Source: an uncultured Lachnospiraceae bacterium
Lineage (GTDB): Bacteria > Bacillota > Clostridia > Lachnospirales > Lachnospiraceae
Assembly (NCBI GenBank): GCA_902781655.1
Contig: CACZJZ010000014.1
Coordinates: 1 to 64,000, forward strand
DNA: 64,000 nt
Reading direction: 5' to 3'
The position numbers and the translations under genes are program-made. Under the pieces are notes generated by a model, which made no database searches, was not told where the DNA came from, and worked only from the letters and a program-made list of their open reading frames with translations. Positions 37,148 to 46,122 of the stretch are shown here, in pieces; the stretch's first letter is position 1, and each line of letters begins with the position of its first letter.

Positions 37148-38324
37148 GCCGATATCTGGCCACCGCATTCTGAATCCGGTCTGACGGATTCAGGAGATCG
37201 CTGATGGAGCTGTCATGGTTCAGCGTATCGATAATGTAGGCGATGTATTTGCTCATGCCGCAGCTTGCATACCATTCGCGGGACAGGAGTTCCGGCGTCT
37301 GGTAGACGAGATCGGTCGTGAAGACCTTGTTGATGATTCCTTCCCGGTAGGCACGGTCAAAGCTGTCCAGTCCGTTGGTGAAGAGGCCGAAGGTAGCGAA
37401 GATGAAGACGCGTCTGGCCTTGCGGTCCTTGAGCGCGCGGGCGACCTCGAGGCAGCTCTCACCGGAGGAAATCATGTCGTCATAGATAATGACATCCTTG
37501 CCTTCCACGCTGGAGCCGAGGAATTCGTGGGCGAGGATGGGATTTCGTCCGTCCACGATCCGGGTGTAGTCGCGTCTCTTATAGAACATGCCCATGTCCA
37601 GCCCGAGGACATTGGCAATATAGACGGCTCTTTTCATGCCGCCCTCGTCCGGACTGATGATCATCATGTGATCGGAATCAATCGTGAGATCCTTCACATT
37701 CCGGAGAAGGCCCTTGATGAACTGATAGACGGGCTGGACTGTCTCAAAGCCGGAGAGCGGAATTGCATTCTGTACGCGGGGGTCGTGTGCGTCAAAGGTG
37801 ATGATGTTGTCGACGCCCATGCGGACCAGCTCCTGCAGGGCGATGGCACAGTCGAGAGACTCCCTGGCGGCGCGGCGGTGCTGACGGCTCTCGTAGAGGA
37901 AGGGCATGATGACGGTGATGCGGCGCGCCTTGCCTCCGACGGCGGCGATGATCCGCTTCAGATTCTGGAAATGATCATCCGGGGACATATGATTTGTCTC
38001 GCCGTACAGGGAGTAGGTCATGCTGTAGTTGCACACGTCCACCATGATGTAGAGATCCATGCCACGGACGGATTCCTTCAGAACGCCTTTGGCTTCTCCG
38101 TTTCCGAATCTGGGGACATCTCCCTCGACAATATAGGTTGGGCGCTCATAGCCTGCGAATGCCAGGCTGTCCTTATGCTCGCTTTCCCGTTCTGACCGCC
38201 ACTTGGTGAGGTAGCGGTCCACCTCTTCTCCCATCTGCCTGCATCCCGCGAGCGGAATCAGACCGAGAGAACCGACCGGAATTGTCTCAAGGTTGCGCTT
38301 TTCATCTCGTCTGGCTGTGTCCAT
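37134..38324 (-). CDS. prs: Ribose-phosphate pyrophosphokinase-like protein
   Basis: PRPP synthetase family member of 396 residues: VIMPFLYESRQHRRAARESL, MGVDNIITFDAHDPRVQNAI, DEGGMKRAVYIANVLG and the PRPP-binding DVIIYDDMISSGESCLEVA are well conserved. It is longer than the usual 315 residues, with an N-terminal extension and an altered opening motif. This branch is common as a second Prs-like protein in Lachnospiraceae. True catalysis is likely but not certain. The start at 38324 is chosen because the AGGAGG site lies inside an upstream in-frame ATG AGG AGG. Downstream of dnaC-like on the same strand. Confidence 0.88.
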   Translation of the reverse strand: MDTARRDEKRNLETIPVGSLGLIPLAGCRQMGEEVDRYLTKWRSERESEHKDSLAFAGYERPTYIVEGDVPRFGNGEAKGVLKESVRGMDLYIMVDVCNYSMTYSLYGETNHMSPDDHFQNLKRIIAAVGGKARRITVIMPFLYESRQHRRAARESLDCAIALQELVRMGVDNIITFDAHDPRVQNAIPLSGFETVQPVYQFIKGLLRNVKDLTIDSDHMMIISPDEGGMKRAVYIANVLGLDMGMFYKRRDYTRIVDGRNPILAHEFLGSSVEGKDVIIYDDMISSGESCLEVARALKDRKARRVFIFATFGLFTNGLDSFDRAYREGIINKVFTTDLVYQTPELLSREWYASCGMSKYIAYIIDTLNHDSSISDLLNPSDRIQNAVARYRQNEA

Positions 38325-38423
38325 GGACTGCCTCCTCATACAGGAATCGTCTGCCTGAAAATGCGGGCTGATTTCAGGCCCGCGGCAGAAGTCTGAAAGT
38401 ATGTATCGATGTCGCTGAAAAGA

Positions 38424-39398
38424 TTATGTTTGCAGCTGTTCCAGCCGTTTCGCATAGCGGATATCCGGGCCGGAAAACTGATAGATATCATATCGGCTTG
38501 CGATCCGTGAGAAGATGCGGTCAGAATAGCGCTTCTGAAGCTCCTCGATGGAAAGATTGGAGGAGATGATGGTCGCACGTCTGCCCATATCCCGGTTATT
38601 GATCAGGGAAAACAGCTGGGTTGCGACAAAGCTGCTGTTCAGCTCTGTCCCGAGATCATCAATGATCAGCAGATCACAGCTGCAGATGTCATTTTGCAGC
38701 GCGGCAAGTCCGCCAGCCCTGTTCCGGTCAAACGCAGCAGAGGAAAGCTGCTCAAACAGCGAAGAAGAGCTGAAATAAAGCACCGGGTGGCCCTTTTCAA
38801 TCAGCTCGTGGGCAATGCACACGGACAGGAAGGATTTGCCGGTGCCTACTGTACCATAGAAATAAAGATTGTGATAGTCCTTCCCGAATAGTCGCACAAA
38901 TTCCCGGGCTGCACGTGCCGCTGCAGTGAACCGGTTCAGATCGATGCCTGTGTACCAGCGGGTTGAGAGCGTGCTGAAGTTTTCGGTTCTGGCAAGCTCC
39001 TCCACATGGGACTGATGATATAGCAGCGAAATTTCCTGCTGACGGAGACAATGGCATTTTTCCGTTCCGATATAACCGGTGTCCCGGCAGTCCGGGCAGT
39101 CATAGGTGAGATCGAGGTAGTCTGCCGGATAGCCGGCTCCGGTCAGAAGCCGGCGCTTCTCCTCCTTCGCCTTTTCTGCCGCCTGCCGGAGCGCGGCGGC
39201 GTCAAGGTGCGCGCCGCTGCCGACTGCCTGCCGGAGCGCGGCGATTCCCTGTTCCGAGACGGCACGTTCTGCGTCCCGGTAGGCGGGAATTTTGCGCAGA
39301 ATTTCCGCCCGGCGCTGCTCCTGCTCCCGGCGGTGCCTTGCCCGGGCGCGGGAGTAGTGCAGCATGATGCTGTCATACTGTTCCTTGGTAAGAGCCAT
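38424..39398 (-). CDS. dnaC: DnaC/DnaI-like helicase loader ATPase
   Basis: AAA+ protein of 324 residues that probably loads DnaB onto DNA. The N-terminal part is charged and helical, followed by a zinc-ribbon-like YDCPDCRDTGYI with a later CHC. The ATPase domain has Walker A GTVGTGKSFLSVCIAHEL, Walker B CDLLIIDDLGTEL, sensor ATIISSNLSIEEL and the Arg-finger region RYSDRIFSRIASR. It starts 12 nt downstream of the DnaD-like gene, so the two primosome proteins are co-expressed. The phage or mobile DnaC variants look similar, but the core operon context favours the host loader. Confidence 0.93.
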   Translation of the reverse strand: MALTKEQYDSIMLHYSRARARHRREQEQRRAEILRKIPAYRDAERAVSEQGIAALRQAVGSGAHLDAAALRQAAEKAKEEKRRLLTGAGYPADYLDLTYDCPDCRDTGYIGTEKCHCLRQQEISLLYHQSHVEELARTENFSTLSTRWYTGIDLNRFTAAARAAREFVRLFGKDYHNLYFYGTVGTGKSFLSVCIAHELIEKGHPVLYFSSSSLFEQLSSAAFDRNRAGGLAALQNDICSCDLLIIDDLGTELNSSFVATQLFSLINNRDMGRRATIISSNLSIEELQKRYSDRIFSRIASRYDIYQFSGPDIRYAKRLEQLQT

Positions 39399-39410
39399 AG
39401 TTTCCTCTCG

Positions 39411-40244
39411 TCAGTTGCGGACCAGTTTCCTCTGCATCTCGGCAAAATCATACTGATTCTGCCGGAAATCTCCGAAGGAACCGCAGGTTCTGTTCGCGGC
39501 CTTTCTGGAGACAGTGCGGCGGTCGGACTGTTCCTGCGCCTGCTTCGTGGTGGAAATGCCGCGCTCGGACCAGCCGATGGCGACCTTCTCAATATAACGA
39601 AAATCTTTCTTGCCGAGATCGACACAGTACTGCACCAGATAATCGATGAGTTCGTCGGAGAAATGCAGGTTCTCCGCGATATAGCAGATGGTGCGGAGCT
39701 CTGTGGAGGACAGCGGCTTGCCGATGTACTGCTCGATGATGAAGAGCAGATCCTGTCTTCTGCGATCCGCGCGAAATTCCTCCAGCGCGGAGGATTCGAC
39801 GGCGGAGGAGGCACGCTCCGACTGGCGGCCTCTGCTGCCGGTTTCCGCGGCTGCGGCGTTTTCTGCAGATCTGGCGGCGGATCTCGCCTCCAGTGCCGGT
39901 GCGATGGAGATCACCCGGTCATCCTGCCGGACAGCCTGCGCCGTCCGCGGCGCGGGGGAGGGATCCAGCAGATGGATGCCGGTCAGATTCCGCTCAGAGT
40001 CGTAGTCAAGCTTCATGAGGCCACACTGCTCCCAATAACGCAGAGAGCGGAGGACATCCTTCTCTGTGTGGTTGAAGGTGTCGGCGATCTCCGCGATGCT
40101 GGCGGCGCGTCCCTGCCCCATCTGCCGCAGCAGATACAGATAGACCTTGATCTGCGCGTCATTGGCGTCCTTCATATACTCATCGATAAAAAGATTGGAA
40201 ATGACAGTAGAACCTGTCTCAGTGTTATTGTAAATCGTAAACAA
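39411..40244 (-). CDS. DnaD-like primosome protein
   Basis: Replication-initiation protein with the DnaD/DnaB_2 domain. The N-terminal winged helix starts FTIYNNTETGSTVISNLFID and continues IKVYLYLLRQM. A linker rich in Ala, Arg, Ser and Glu (about residues 85-150) leads to the C-terminal domain RRQDLLFIIEQYIGKPLSST, LHFSDELIDYLVQYCV and YIEKVAIGWSERGI, the family signature. The start is uncertain. TTG 40244, just after GGGGGAAACAGGAG, matches relatives best. An in-frame ATG near 40421 would add about 60 Arg/Cys-rich residues. It heads the dnaD-dnaC-prs block. Confidence 0.85.
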   Translation of the reverse strand: MFTIYNNTETGSTVISNLFIDEYMKDANDAQIKVYLYLLRQMGQGRAASIAEIADTFNHTEKDVLRSLRYWEQCGLMKLDYDSERNLTGIHLLDPSPAPRTAQAVRQDDRVISIAPALEARSAARSAENAAAAETGSRGRQSERASSAVESSALEEFRADRRRQDLLFIIEQYIGKPLSSTELRTICYIAENLHFSDELIDYLVQYCVDLGKKDFRYIEKVAIGWSERGISTTKQAQEQSDRRTVSRKAANRTCGSFGDFRQNQYDFAEMQRKLVRN

Positions 40245-40640
40245 CTCCTGTTTCCCCCGATTTTGTGAATGAAAAAGGGTGCAGCGCCATTTCCGCACAG
40301 AGGCACAGGCTTGTTCTGTGCGCCTTCGGACTGCCGCAGCATTGGCAGACGCATGGCGCTGAAGCGGATGCGTCTGTCCGCAGTGCTGTCTTCCACAGAC
40401 TGCTTTTGCAACTTTTTTCATGTTCAGAACTCTGGAATGTCTGGAGTATAACACCCGGGGGAATGCGTGTTCATCGGCAAACTAAACAGAAATTCCGGAC
40501 AAGGTTTCGACCGCGCCGCCGTGTGGATGGTGTGGAAAAGGTGCGGAAGTGCGCCGCGGCGCCTGCCAGCGGAAGGGCGCGAAACAAGGATATCCACCAT
40601 CCGCTTTCGGGCAGAACGTGGATAACCGGCGCTCTACCAG
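40245..40640 (-). other. Spacer between murC and the dnaD-like gene with a long leader
   Basis: About 395 bp. It holds the dnaD-like promoter near 40445-40473 and a leader of roughly 190 nt that can fold around GCACAGAACAAGCCTGTGC-like complementary stretches near 40300-40330. Upstream of the promoter there is GC-rich sequence without a recognisable gene or murC terminator. Confidence 0.5.
40445..40473 (-). promoter_or_regulatory. Extended -10 promoter of the dnaD-dnaC block
   Basis: On the minus strand TGT TATACT (forward 40445-40453) is an extended -10 element, with TGAACA (forward 40468-40473) at 17-bp spacing as a moderate -35 box. Confidence 0.6.
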
Positions 40641-42032
40641 TCAGGAGAGCAGATCGTCCGCGACAGTATCGATGTTTCCGGCACCCATGGTTATCAACAG
40701 GTCATTTTTACGACAATTTTTTTTCACGTAGTCCTCGATGGCAGAAAAACTTCCCAGATAGACGGCAGTGTGACCGAGTGCGTGAATTTCATCGGCCAGT
40801 GTCTGCGAGCTGATCCCGAGGGTGTCCGTCTCCCGGGCGGGGAAGATATCTGCGAGCAGCACCTCATCCGCGAGGGAGAGGGATTTTGCAAAATCCTTCA
40901 TCAGTGCCTTTGTCCGGGTGTAGGTGTGGGGCATGAACGCGACAATCACGCGGTCTCTGTGCAGCTTCCGCGCTGCGCGGATGGTCGCGGCAATTTCAGT
41001 CGGATGATGGGCGTAGTCATCGACGATGGCGACACCGTTCCGCTCTCCCTTGAATTCAAAGCGCCGTTCCGTGCCCTTGTACTGCTGGAGCGCGGCAGCA
41101 ATGGTCTTCCGGTCCACGCCGTACAGATCGCCCGCCGCCGCGGCAGCGATGGAATTGTAGACATTGTGTTCACCGGGCACGGAGAGCGAGATGCGCTGCT
41201 CCGCCGGGATGCCCGCGCGGGGATGCGCCGTGTGCAGGGTGTAGGTGGGGCGGCCGAACCCGTCGTAGGTGATATCAGACGGATAGTAATCGCTTTCCGG
41301 AGAGGAGCCGTAGGTGACCACCCGGGCTTTCACGCCATCGGTGATCTCCTCCGGGCGATCGATGTCTGAATTGAGAATGAGCGTGCCTCCCTCGCGGATC
41401 TGAGCCGCAAACTGATGGAAGGAACGTCGGATGTCCGCGAGGTCCTTGAAGAAATCGAGGTGGTCCGCGTCGATGTCGAGAATGATGCCGATCTCCGGGT
41501 ACAGGGACAGAAAGCTGTTGGTATATTCGCATGCCTCTGTCACGAAATTGCAGGAGTGACCGACCAGAATATTGCCGCCGATGCGGTCATAGATACCGCC
41601 GATGGAGAGCGTAGGGTCCGTGCCTCCCTCCAGGAGGATTTCCGAGAGCATGGATGTGGTGGTCGTCTTGCCGTGGGTGCCGGCGACGGCTGCGGACATC
41701 GGATAATTGGCCATGATCTGACCGAGAAGCTGAGCCCTCGTGAGGGACGGAATGCCAAGCCTCCGGACAGCCTTGTACTCAGGGTTATCCGGATGGATGG
41801 CTGCCGTGAAAACAGCCACATCAATATCGGGCGTGATGTTTTCCTCTCTCTGCCCGATCAGCACACGAATGCCGAGATCGCGCAGTCTTCCTGTCATCGC
41901 GGACTCCTGACGGTCCGATCCCGACACCCGGAATCCTTCCGAGGACAGAATTTCGGCAAGGCCGCTCATCGAGATACCGCCGATGCCGACAAAATATACG
42001 TGAACGGGATGTTTGAAATCAAGTTTATACAT
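40641..42032 (-). CDS. murC: UDP-N-acetylmuramate--L-alanine ligase
   Basis: Peptidoglycan precursor enzyme that adds L-alanine to UDP-MurNAc using ATP, in the cytoplasm. The Rossmann start HVYFVGIGGISMSGLAEIL, the ATP loop AVAGTHGKTTTTSMLSEIL, the carbamylated-Lys/Mg region and the C-terminal IVDDYAHHPTEIAATIRAAR are all present. 463 residues is normal. ATG 42032 is chosen because AAAGG precedes it and homology begins at MYKLDFKHP. A longer frame to 42110 adds unrelated residues. It is divergent from glgC. Confidence 0.96.
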   Translation of the reverse strand: MYKLDFKHPVHVYFVGIGGISMSGLAEILSSEGFRVSGSDRQESAMTGRLRDLGIRVLIGQREENITPDIDVAVFTAAIHPDNPEYKAVRRLGIPSLTRAQLLGQIMANYPMSAAVAGTHGKTTTTSMLSEILLEGGTDPTLSIGGIYDRIGGNILVGHSCNFVTEACEYTNSFLSLYPEIGIILDIDADHLDFFKDLADIRRSFHQFAAQIREGGTLILNSDIDRPEEITDGVKARVVTYGSSPESDYYPSDITYDGFGRPTYTLHTAHPRAGIPAEQRISLSVPGEHNVYNSIAAAAAGDLYGVDRKTIAAALQQYKGTERRFEFKGERNGVAIVDDYAHHPTEIAATIRAARKLHRDRVIVAFMPHTYTRTKALMKDFAKSLSLADEVLLADIFPARETDTLGISSQTLADEIHALGHTAVYLGSFSAIEDYVKKNCRKNDLLITMGAGNIDTVADDLLS

Positions 42033-42408
42033 AGTAACCTTTCTGCCGGCGCGGCGTTTGTCCGTCTGTTCCGACGCTTCCATAATAAAACTTTCTCCCG
42101 GCAAAACCAACTGGCAAACGGCTGGCGAGAAAGCCTGGCGAGAAAGTGATCAGAGAAGAGGCAAAGAACTGTGAAATATTGACAGAAAAAAGGCGCAAAA
42201 AAGCCGTCTAATGTTCCTTTTCACCAATTCCTATGCTATAATTTCGATACAGAGTTCATAATTCCGCTCTGTAATCTGCCAGTCCGGACTGCGGAACCGC
42301 ACTGGTTCACAAATCTGTCAGAGTATGACAGCAGGTATCATTTGTTTGGTATCGCCTGTCTCCTGATCGGATCTGCGTTCCGGATTCGCACACGGTGGGG
42401 TGCCTGCT
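42033..42408. other. Divergent spacer between murC and glgC
   Basis: About 375 bp between two divergently transcribed genes. It holds the glgC promoter at 42234-42242 and presumably the murC promoter near 42060-42150. A GCGAGAAAG motif is repeated near 42126 and 42139. No gene or known RNA element was seen in the long glgC leader (about 160 nt). Confidence 0.5.
42234..42242 (+). promoter_or_regulatory. Extended -10 promoter of glgC
   Basis: TGC TATAAT is a consensus -10 with the TGn extension. The -35 region (about 42214-42219) is poor, as is common for extended -10 promoters. Confidence 0.6.
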
Positions 42409-43710
42409 ATGATCAAAAAAGAAATGATTGCCATGCTGTTGGCTGGCGGTCAGGGAAGCCGTCTTGGGATTCTTACATCACGAACGGCGAAGCCGGCTGT
42501 CTGCTTCGGAGGAAAATACCGCATCATTGATTTTCCTCTGAGCAATTGCGTCAATTCGGGGATTGATACGGTCGGAGTCCTGACGCAGTACCGGCCGCTC
42601 AAACTGAACACGCATATCGGCATTGGTATTCCGTGGGATCTCGACAAGAACGTCGGCGGTGTCACCGTGCTTCCTCCGTATGAGAAGATGGAGGATACGG
42701 AGTGGTATACGGGGACGGCCAATGCCATTCTGCAGAATATTGATTACATCGAGGCGTTTAATCCGGATTACGTCCTGATTCTCTCCGGCGACCATATCTA
42801 CAAGATGGACTACGAGACGATGCTGGACTTCCACAAGGAGAAAAAGGCAGACGTGACGATCGCGGTCATGCCGGTTCCGATGGAGGAAGCAGGACGCTTC
42901 GGTATCATGATCGCGGACGAGGACAGGCGGATCACGGATTTTGAGGAGAAACCGGAGCACCCACGCAGCAATCTCGCCTCCATGGGCATTTACATTTTCT
43001 CCTGGCCCGCTCTGAAGGAAGCGCTGCTCACCAATGCCCATCAGTCCAATCTGGATTTTGGCAAGCATATCATCCCCTACTGCAGAGACCGGCAGGAGAG
43101 GCTGTACGCCTATGAGTTCAACGGCTATTGGAAGGACGTCGGCACGCTGACCAGCTACTGGCAGGCAAACATGGAGCTGATCGATATCGTTCCGGAGTTC
43201 AATCTCTACGAGGAATACTGGAAGATCTATACGCGCAATACCACACTGCCGCCGCAGTATTTCGGAGAGAACAGCGCAGTGGAACGCTCCATTATCGGAG
43301 AGGGCAGCGAGATTTACGGGCAGGTTTACAATTCCGTCATCGGCACAGGAGTCACGATCGGAGAGGGGACAGTCGTCCGGGATTCGATCATTATGAATGA
43401 CACGGCCATCGGCAGCGGCGGATTCCTGGAGAAAGCAATTGTGGCGGAGGATGTCCGGATCGGCGATCGGGTCCGCATCGGGGAAGGAGAGGAAGTCCCC
43501 AACGAGACGGCGCCTGAGATCTACAGGGACGGACTGTCCGTCGTCGGCGAAAGGTCTGTGGTTCCATCGGACGTCAGTATTGGGAAGAACGCTCTCGTGT
43601 CAGGCGAGACTGCCGCGGAGGATTACCCGGACGGCCGACTGGAGAGCGGCAGAAGCTTGCAGGTGACGTCGATACGTCACGGTCAGACTGACATTGGTGA
43701 AGGCAGGTGA
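42409..43710 (+). CDS. glgC: Glucose-1-phosphate adenylyltransferase, GlgC
   Basis: Makes ADP-glucose from glucose-1-phosphate and ATP, the committed step of glycogen synthesis. The nucleotidyl-transfer domain has [51 protein letters not shown] and [20 protein letters not shown]. The C-terminal beta-helix carries hexapeptide repeats ([27 protein letters not shown]). 433 residues includes a short extra tail ending [12 protein letters not shown] 42409 is preferred over the GTG three codons earlier. GlgD follows after 6 nt. Confidence 0.95.
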   Translation: MIKKEMIAMLLAGGQGSRLGILTSRTAKPAVCFGGKYRIIDFPLSNCVNSGIDTVGVLTQYRPLKLNTHIGIGIPWDLDKNVGGVTVLPPYEKMEDTEWYTGTANAILQNIDYIEAFNPDYVLILSGDHIYKMDYETMLDFHKEKKADVTIAVMPVPMEEAGRFGIMIADEDRRITDFEEKPEHPRSNLASMGIYIFSWPALKEALLTNAHQSNLDFGKHIIPYCRDRQERLYAYEFNGYWKDVGTLTSYWQANMELIDIVPEFNLYEEYWKIYTRNTTLPPQYFGENSAVERSIIGEGSEIYGQVYNSVIGTGVTIGEGTVVRDSIIMNDTAIGSGGFLEKAIVAEDVRIGDRVRIGEGEEVPNETAPEIYRDGLSVVGERSVVPSDVSIGKNALVSGETAAEDYPDGRLESGRSLQVTSIRHGQTDIGEGR

Positions 43711-43716
43711 CGGAAT

Positions 43717-44835
43717 ATGAGAGCAATAGGTATCATTCTGGCAGGCGGCAACAGCAGACGGATGCGGGAGCTGTCTGAGAAGCGGGCTGTCTGCGCCATG
43801 CCGATCGCCGGCAGCTACCGCAGCATCGATTTTGCCCTCAGCAATATGGAGTGGTCACACATTCAGAAGGTGGCGGTGCTGACGCAGTACAACTCGGGAT
43901 CGCTCAACGAGCACCTGAGTTCCTCGAAATGGTGGGATTTCGGACGCAAGCAGGGAGGCATGTTTCTGTTCACGCCGGCGCTCACGAATGAGAGCAACAG
44001 CTGGTACCGCGGCACAGCGGATGCCATCGCCCAGAATCTCCGGTTTCTCAAAAACTCCCACGAGCCCTATGTCGTGATCTGTTCCGGCGACTGCGTATAC
44101 AAGATGGATTACAACGAGGTTCTCCGCTACCATATCGACAAGAAGGCGGATATCACCGTCGTTGTGCGGGATATGCCCGCAGAGGTGAGGGTGGAGCGGT
44201 ACGGCTGCGTTCAAATGGATGCGGACAACCGGATCCGGGAGTTTGAAGAGAAGCCTGTCGTGGCAAAATCCAACACGATTTCCTGCGGAATCTATGTGAT
44301 CCGGCGTCGTCAGCTGATCGAGCTTCTGGAAAAGGCGCAGGAAGAGAACCGATATGACCTTGTCAAAGACATCTTTATCCGGTATAAAGATGTAAAGAGA
44401 ATTTATGGATACCGGATGGACAGCTATTGGAGCAACATCGCATCCGTGGACGACTATTTCCGGACGAACATGGATTTTCTGAAGCCGGCCGTCCGCGATT
44501 ACTTTTTCAGGCAGTATCCGCCGGTGAACTCGAAGGTGCTGGACCTGCCCCCCGTGAAGTTCAATGTGGGAGTCACCGTGCACAACAGCCTTCTGGCGGC
44601 GGGATGCATCATCAACGGGACGGTTGAGAACTCCGTGCTGTTTCAGAAGGTTTACGTCGGCAATAACTGTGTGATCAGGAATTCTATCATTCTGAATGAT
44701 GTCTACATCGGCGACAACACATACATAGAGAACTGCATTGTGGAGAGCCGCGGCACCCTTCAGGCCAATGCATATTACAAAGGGGAGGATGGAGTAAAAA
44801 TCGTTATAGAGAAAAACGCAAGATATACCATGTAG
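43717..44835 (+). CDS. glgD: Glucose-1-phosphate adenylyltransferase subunit GlgD
   Basis: Paralogue of GlgC that in Firmicutes forms the hetero-tetramer with GlgC and raises its activity. In the family it is mostly regulatory, with little catalysis alone. It begins MRAIGIILAGGNSRRMRELS and has AVCAMPIAGSYRSIDFALSN, SSKWWDFGRKQGGMFLFTPA (a GlgD hallmark), SGDCVYKMDY and a beta-helix tail with NSVLFQKVYVGNNCVIRNSI. 372 residues is normal. It lies 6 nt after glgC, so both subunits are made together. Confidence 0.94.
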   Translation: MRAIGIILAGGNSRRMRELSEKRAVCAMPIAGSYRSIDFALSNMEWSHIQKVAVLTQYNSGSLNEHLSSSKWWDFGRKQGGMFLFTPALTNESNSWYRGTADAIAQNLRFLKNSHEPYVVICSGDCVYKMDYNEVLRYHIDKKADITVVVRDMPAEVRVERYGCVQMDADNRIREFEEKPVVAKSNTISCGIYVIRRRQLIELLEKAQEENRYDLVKDIFIRYKDVKRIYGYRMDSYWSNIASVDDYFRTNMDFLKPAVRDYFFRQYPPVNSKVLDLPPVKFNVGVTVHNSLLAAGCIINGTVENSVLFQKVYVGNNCVIRNSIILNDVYIGDNTYIENCIVESRGTLQANAYYKGEDGVKIVIEKNARYTM

Positions 44836-44910
44836 GGCAATTGAAAGAAGCGCGTTGTCGCCACGAAGCGCAGAAGACCGTCATACAATCGCAGAAAGAG
44901 AGAAAACACT

Positions 44911-45183
44911 ATGGAGATCACAGATGTGAGAGTACGTAGGATTGCGAAGGACGGTAAGATGAAGGCGGTTGTTTCCATCACGATAGACAACGAATTTGTA
45001 GTACATGACATCAAGGTAATCGAGGGTGAAAAAGGGTTATTCATCGCTATGCCGAGCAAGAAATCCGCAAACGGTGAATTCAGAGATATCGCACATCCTA
45101 TCAACTCCGAAACCCGCGCCAGACTGGAGAGCATCATTCTGGAGCGGTACCGGCAGAGTCTCGAGCCGGATGCCACAGTTTAA
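44911..45183 (+). CDS. spoVG: Septation and sporulation regulator SpoVG
   Basis: Small nucleic-acid-binding regulator of 90 residues that affects septation, sporulation and exported factors in Firmicutes. It begins [20 protein letters not shown] and has [40 protein letters not shown] and [16 protein letters not shown], essentially the family consensus. AGAAAGAGAG precedes ATG 44911. It follows glgD by 75 nt and is closed by a strong terminator. Confidence 0.96.
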   Translation: MEITDVRVRRIAKDGKMKAVVSITIDNEFVVHDIKVIEGEKGLFIAMPSKKSANGEFRDIAHPINSETRARLESIILERYRQSLEPDATV

Positions 45184-45221
45184 ACATTTCTGATCAAGGC
45201 AGCATATGGCATAGCATTCCC

Positions 45222-45270
45222 GGGCTGCCGCGGAAAACAGGAACTCTGTTTTCCGCGGCAGCCCTTCTCA
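45222..45270 (+). terminator. Strong terminator after spoVG
   Basis: Arms 45222-45240 and 45246-45264 form a perfect 19-bp stem with a 5-nt loop, followed by TTCTC. Confidence 0.8.
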
Positions 45271-45300
45271 ATAGAACAGACAGTTAGAACAGGCAGCGCG

Positions 45301-45329
45301 TTGATTTCTGCGTTAGATTACGCTAGGAT
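45301..45329 (+). promoter_or_regulatory. Promoter of pth-mfd
   Basis: TTGATT (45301-45306), 17-bp spacer and TAGGAT (45324-45329), about 95 nt before the pth start. Confidence 0.6.
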
Positions 45330-45424
45330 GAGAGCTGACAGACAGGCGGGTCTGCATTCCGTATCAGACGGGAGCAGGCACGCCCCTTTGCGCGTTTCTG
45401 ACAGAATCGGGAGGAACAGACATC

Positions 45425-46012
45425 GTGGGATATAAAATCATTGCCGGGCTTGGAAATCCCGGCCGGGAATACGAGGGGACGCGGCACAATATGGGGTTTG
45501 ACGTCGTCGATCTGCTGATGGACCAGTATGGGTTTCCTGCGATGACGAGAGACGGAAAGGCCATGACGGCGAAAGGTCAGATGGAGGGACAGCGGGTGCT
45601 TCTGATGAAACCGCTCACCTACATGAATCTCAGCGGCGAGGCTATCCAGGAGGCGGTGCAGTTTTATAAGGCTGATCCGGAGCAGGATGTGATTGTGATC
45701 TGCGACGACATTGACCAGCCGGTGGGACAGCTGCGCATCCGGCCGAAGGGAAGCGCCGGAGGACACAACGGACTGAAGAATATCATTCGCTGCCTCGGGA
45801 CAGAGGGCTTCACGAGAGTCCGCGTGGGAGTGGGAGCGAAGCCATCTCCGGAGTATGATCTCGCGGATTATGTACTCGGCCGCCCGGCGGGGGAGGACAG
45901 AGACCTTCTCGCGGAAGCAAAGGAGAGAGCGGCGGATGCCGTGTCGATGATTCTGACGCGGGGCGTGCCGGAGGCGATGAATCAATTCAACGGGAAGGTC
46001 CGCAGACCGTGA
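45425..46012 (+). CDS. pth: Peptidyl-tRNA hydrolase
   Basis: Frees tRNA from prematurely released peptidyl-tRNA. The 195-residue chain has IIAGLGNPGREYEGTRHNMG with the catalytic His, LMKPLTYMNLSGEAIQ, VICDDIDQPVGQLRIRPKGS, AGGHNGLKNIIRCLGT and the C-terminal VGVGAKP. The start is GTG 45425 with GGGAGG upstream, since the conserved strand begins directly at GYKIIAGLG. It lies before mfd, the widespread Firmicutes order. Confidence 0.96.
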   Translation: MGYKIIAGLGNPGREYEGTRHNMGFDVVDLLMDQYGFPAMTRDGKAMTAKGQMEGQRVLLMKPLTYMNLSGEAIQEAVQFYKADPEQDVIVICDDIDQPVGQLRIRPKGSAGGHNGLKNIIRCLGTEGFTRVRVGVGAKPSPEYDLADYVLGRPAGEDRDLLAEAKERAADAVSMILTRGVPEAMNQFNGKVRRP

Positions 46013-46122
46013 TTCAGCGGGAAACTCCGCAGGCAGCAGGGGAAATGCGGCCCGCAGTGAGGTTGCAGCGCGGCCTGGATGGAAGACAGAGGATAGAAGA
46101 CATAGGGTAAAAGGAAGGTAGT

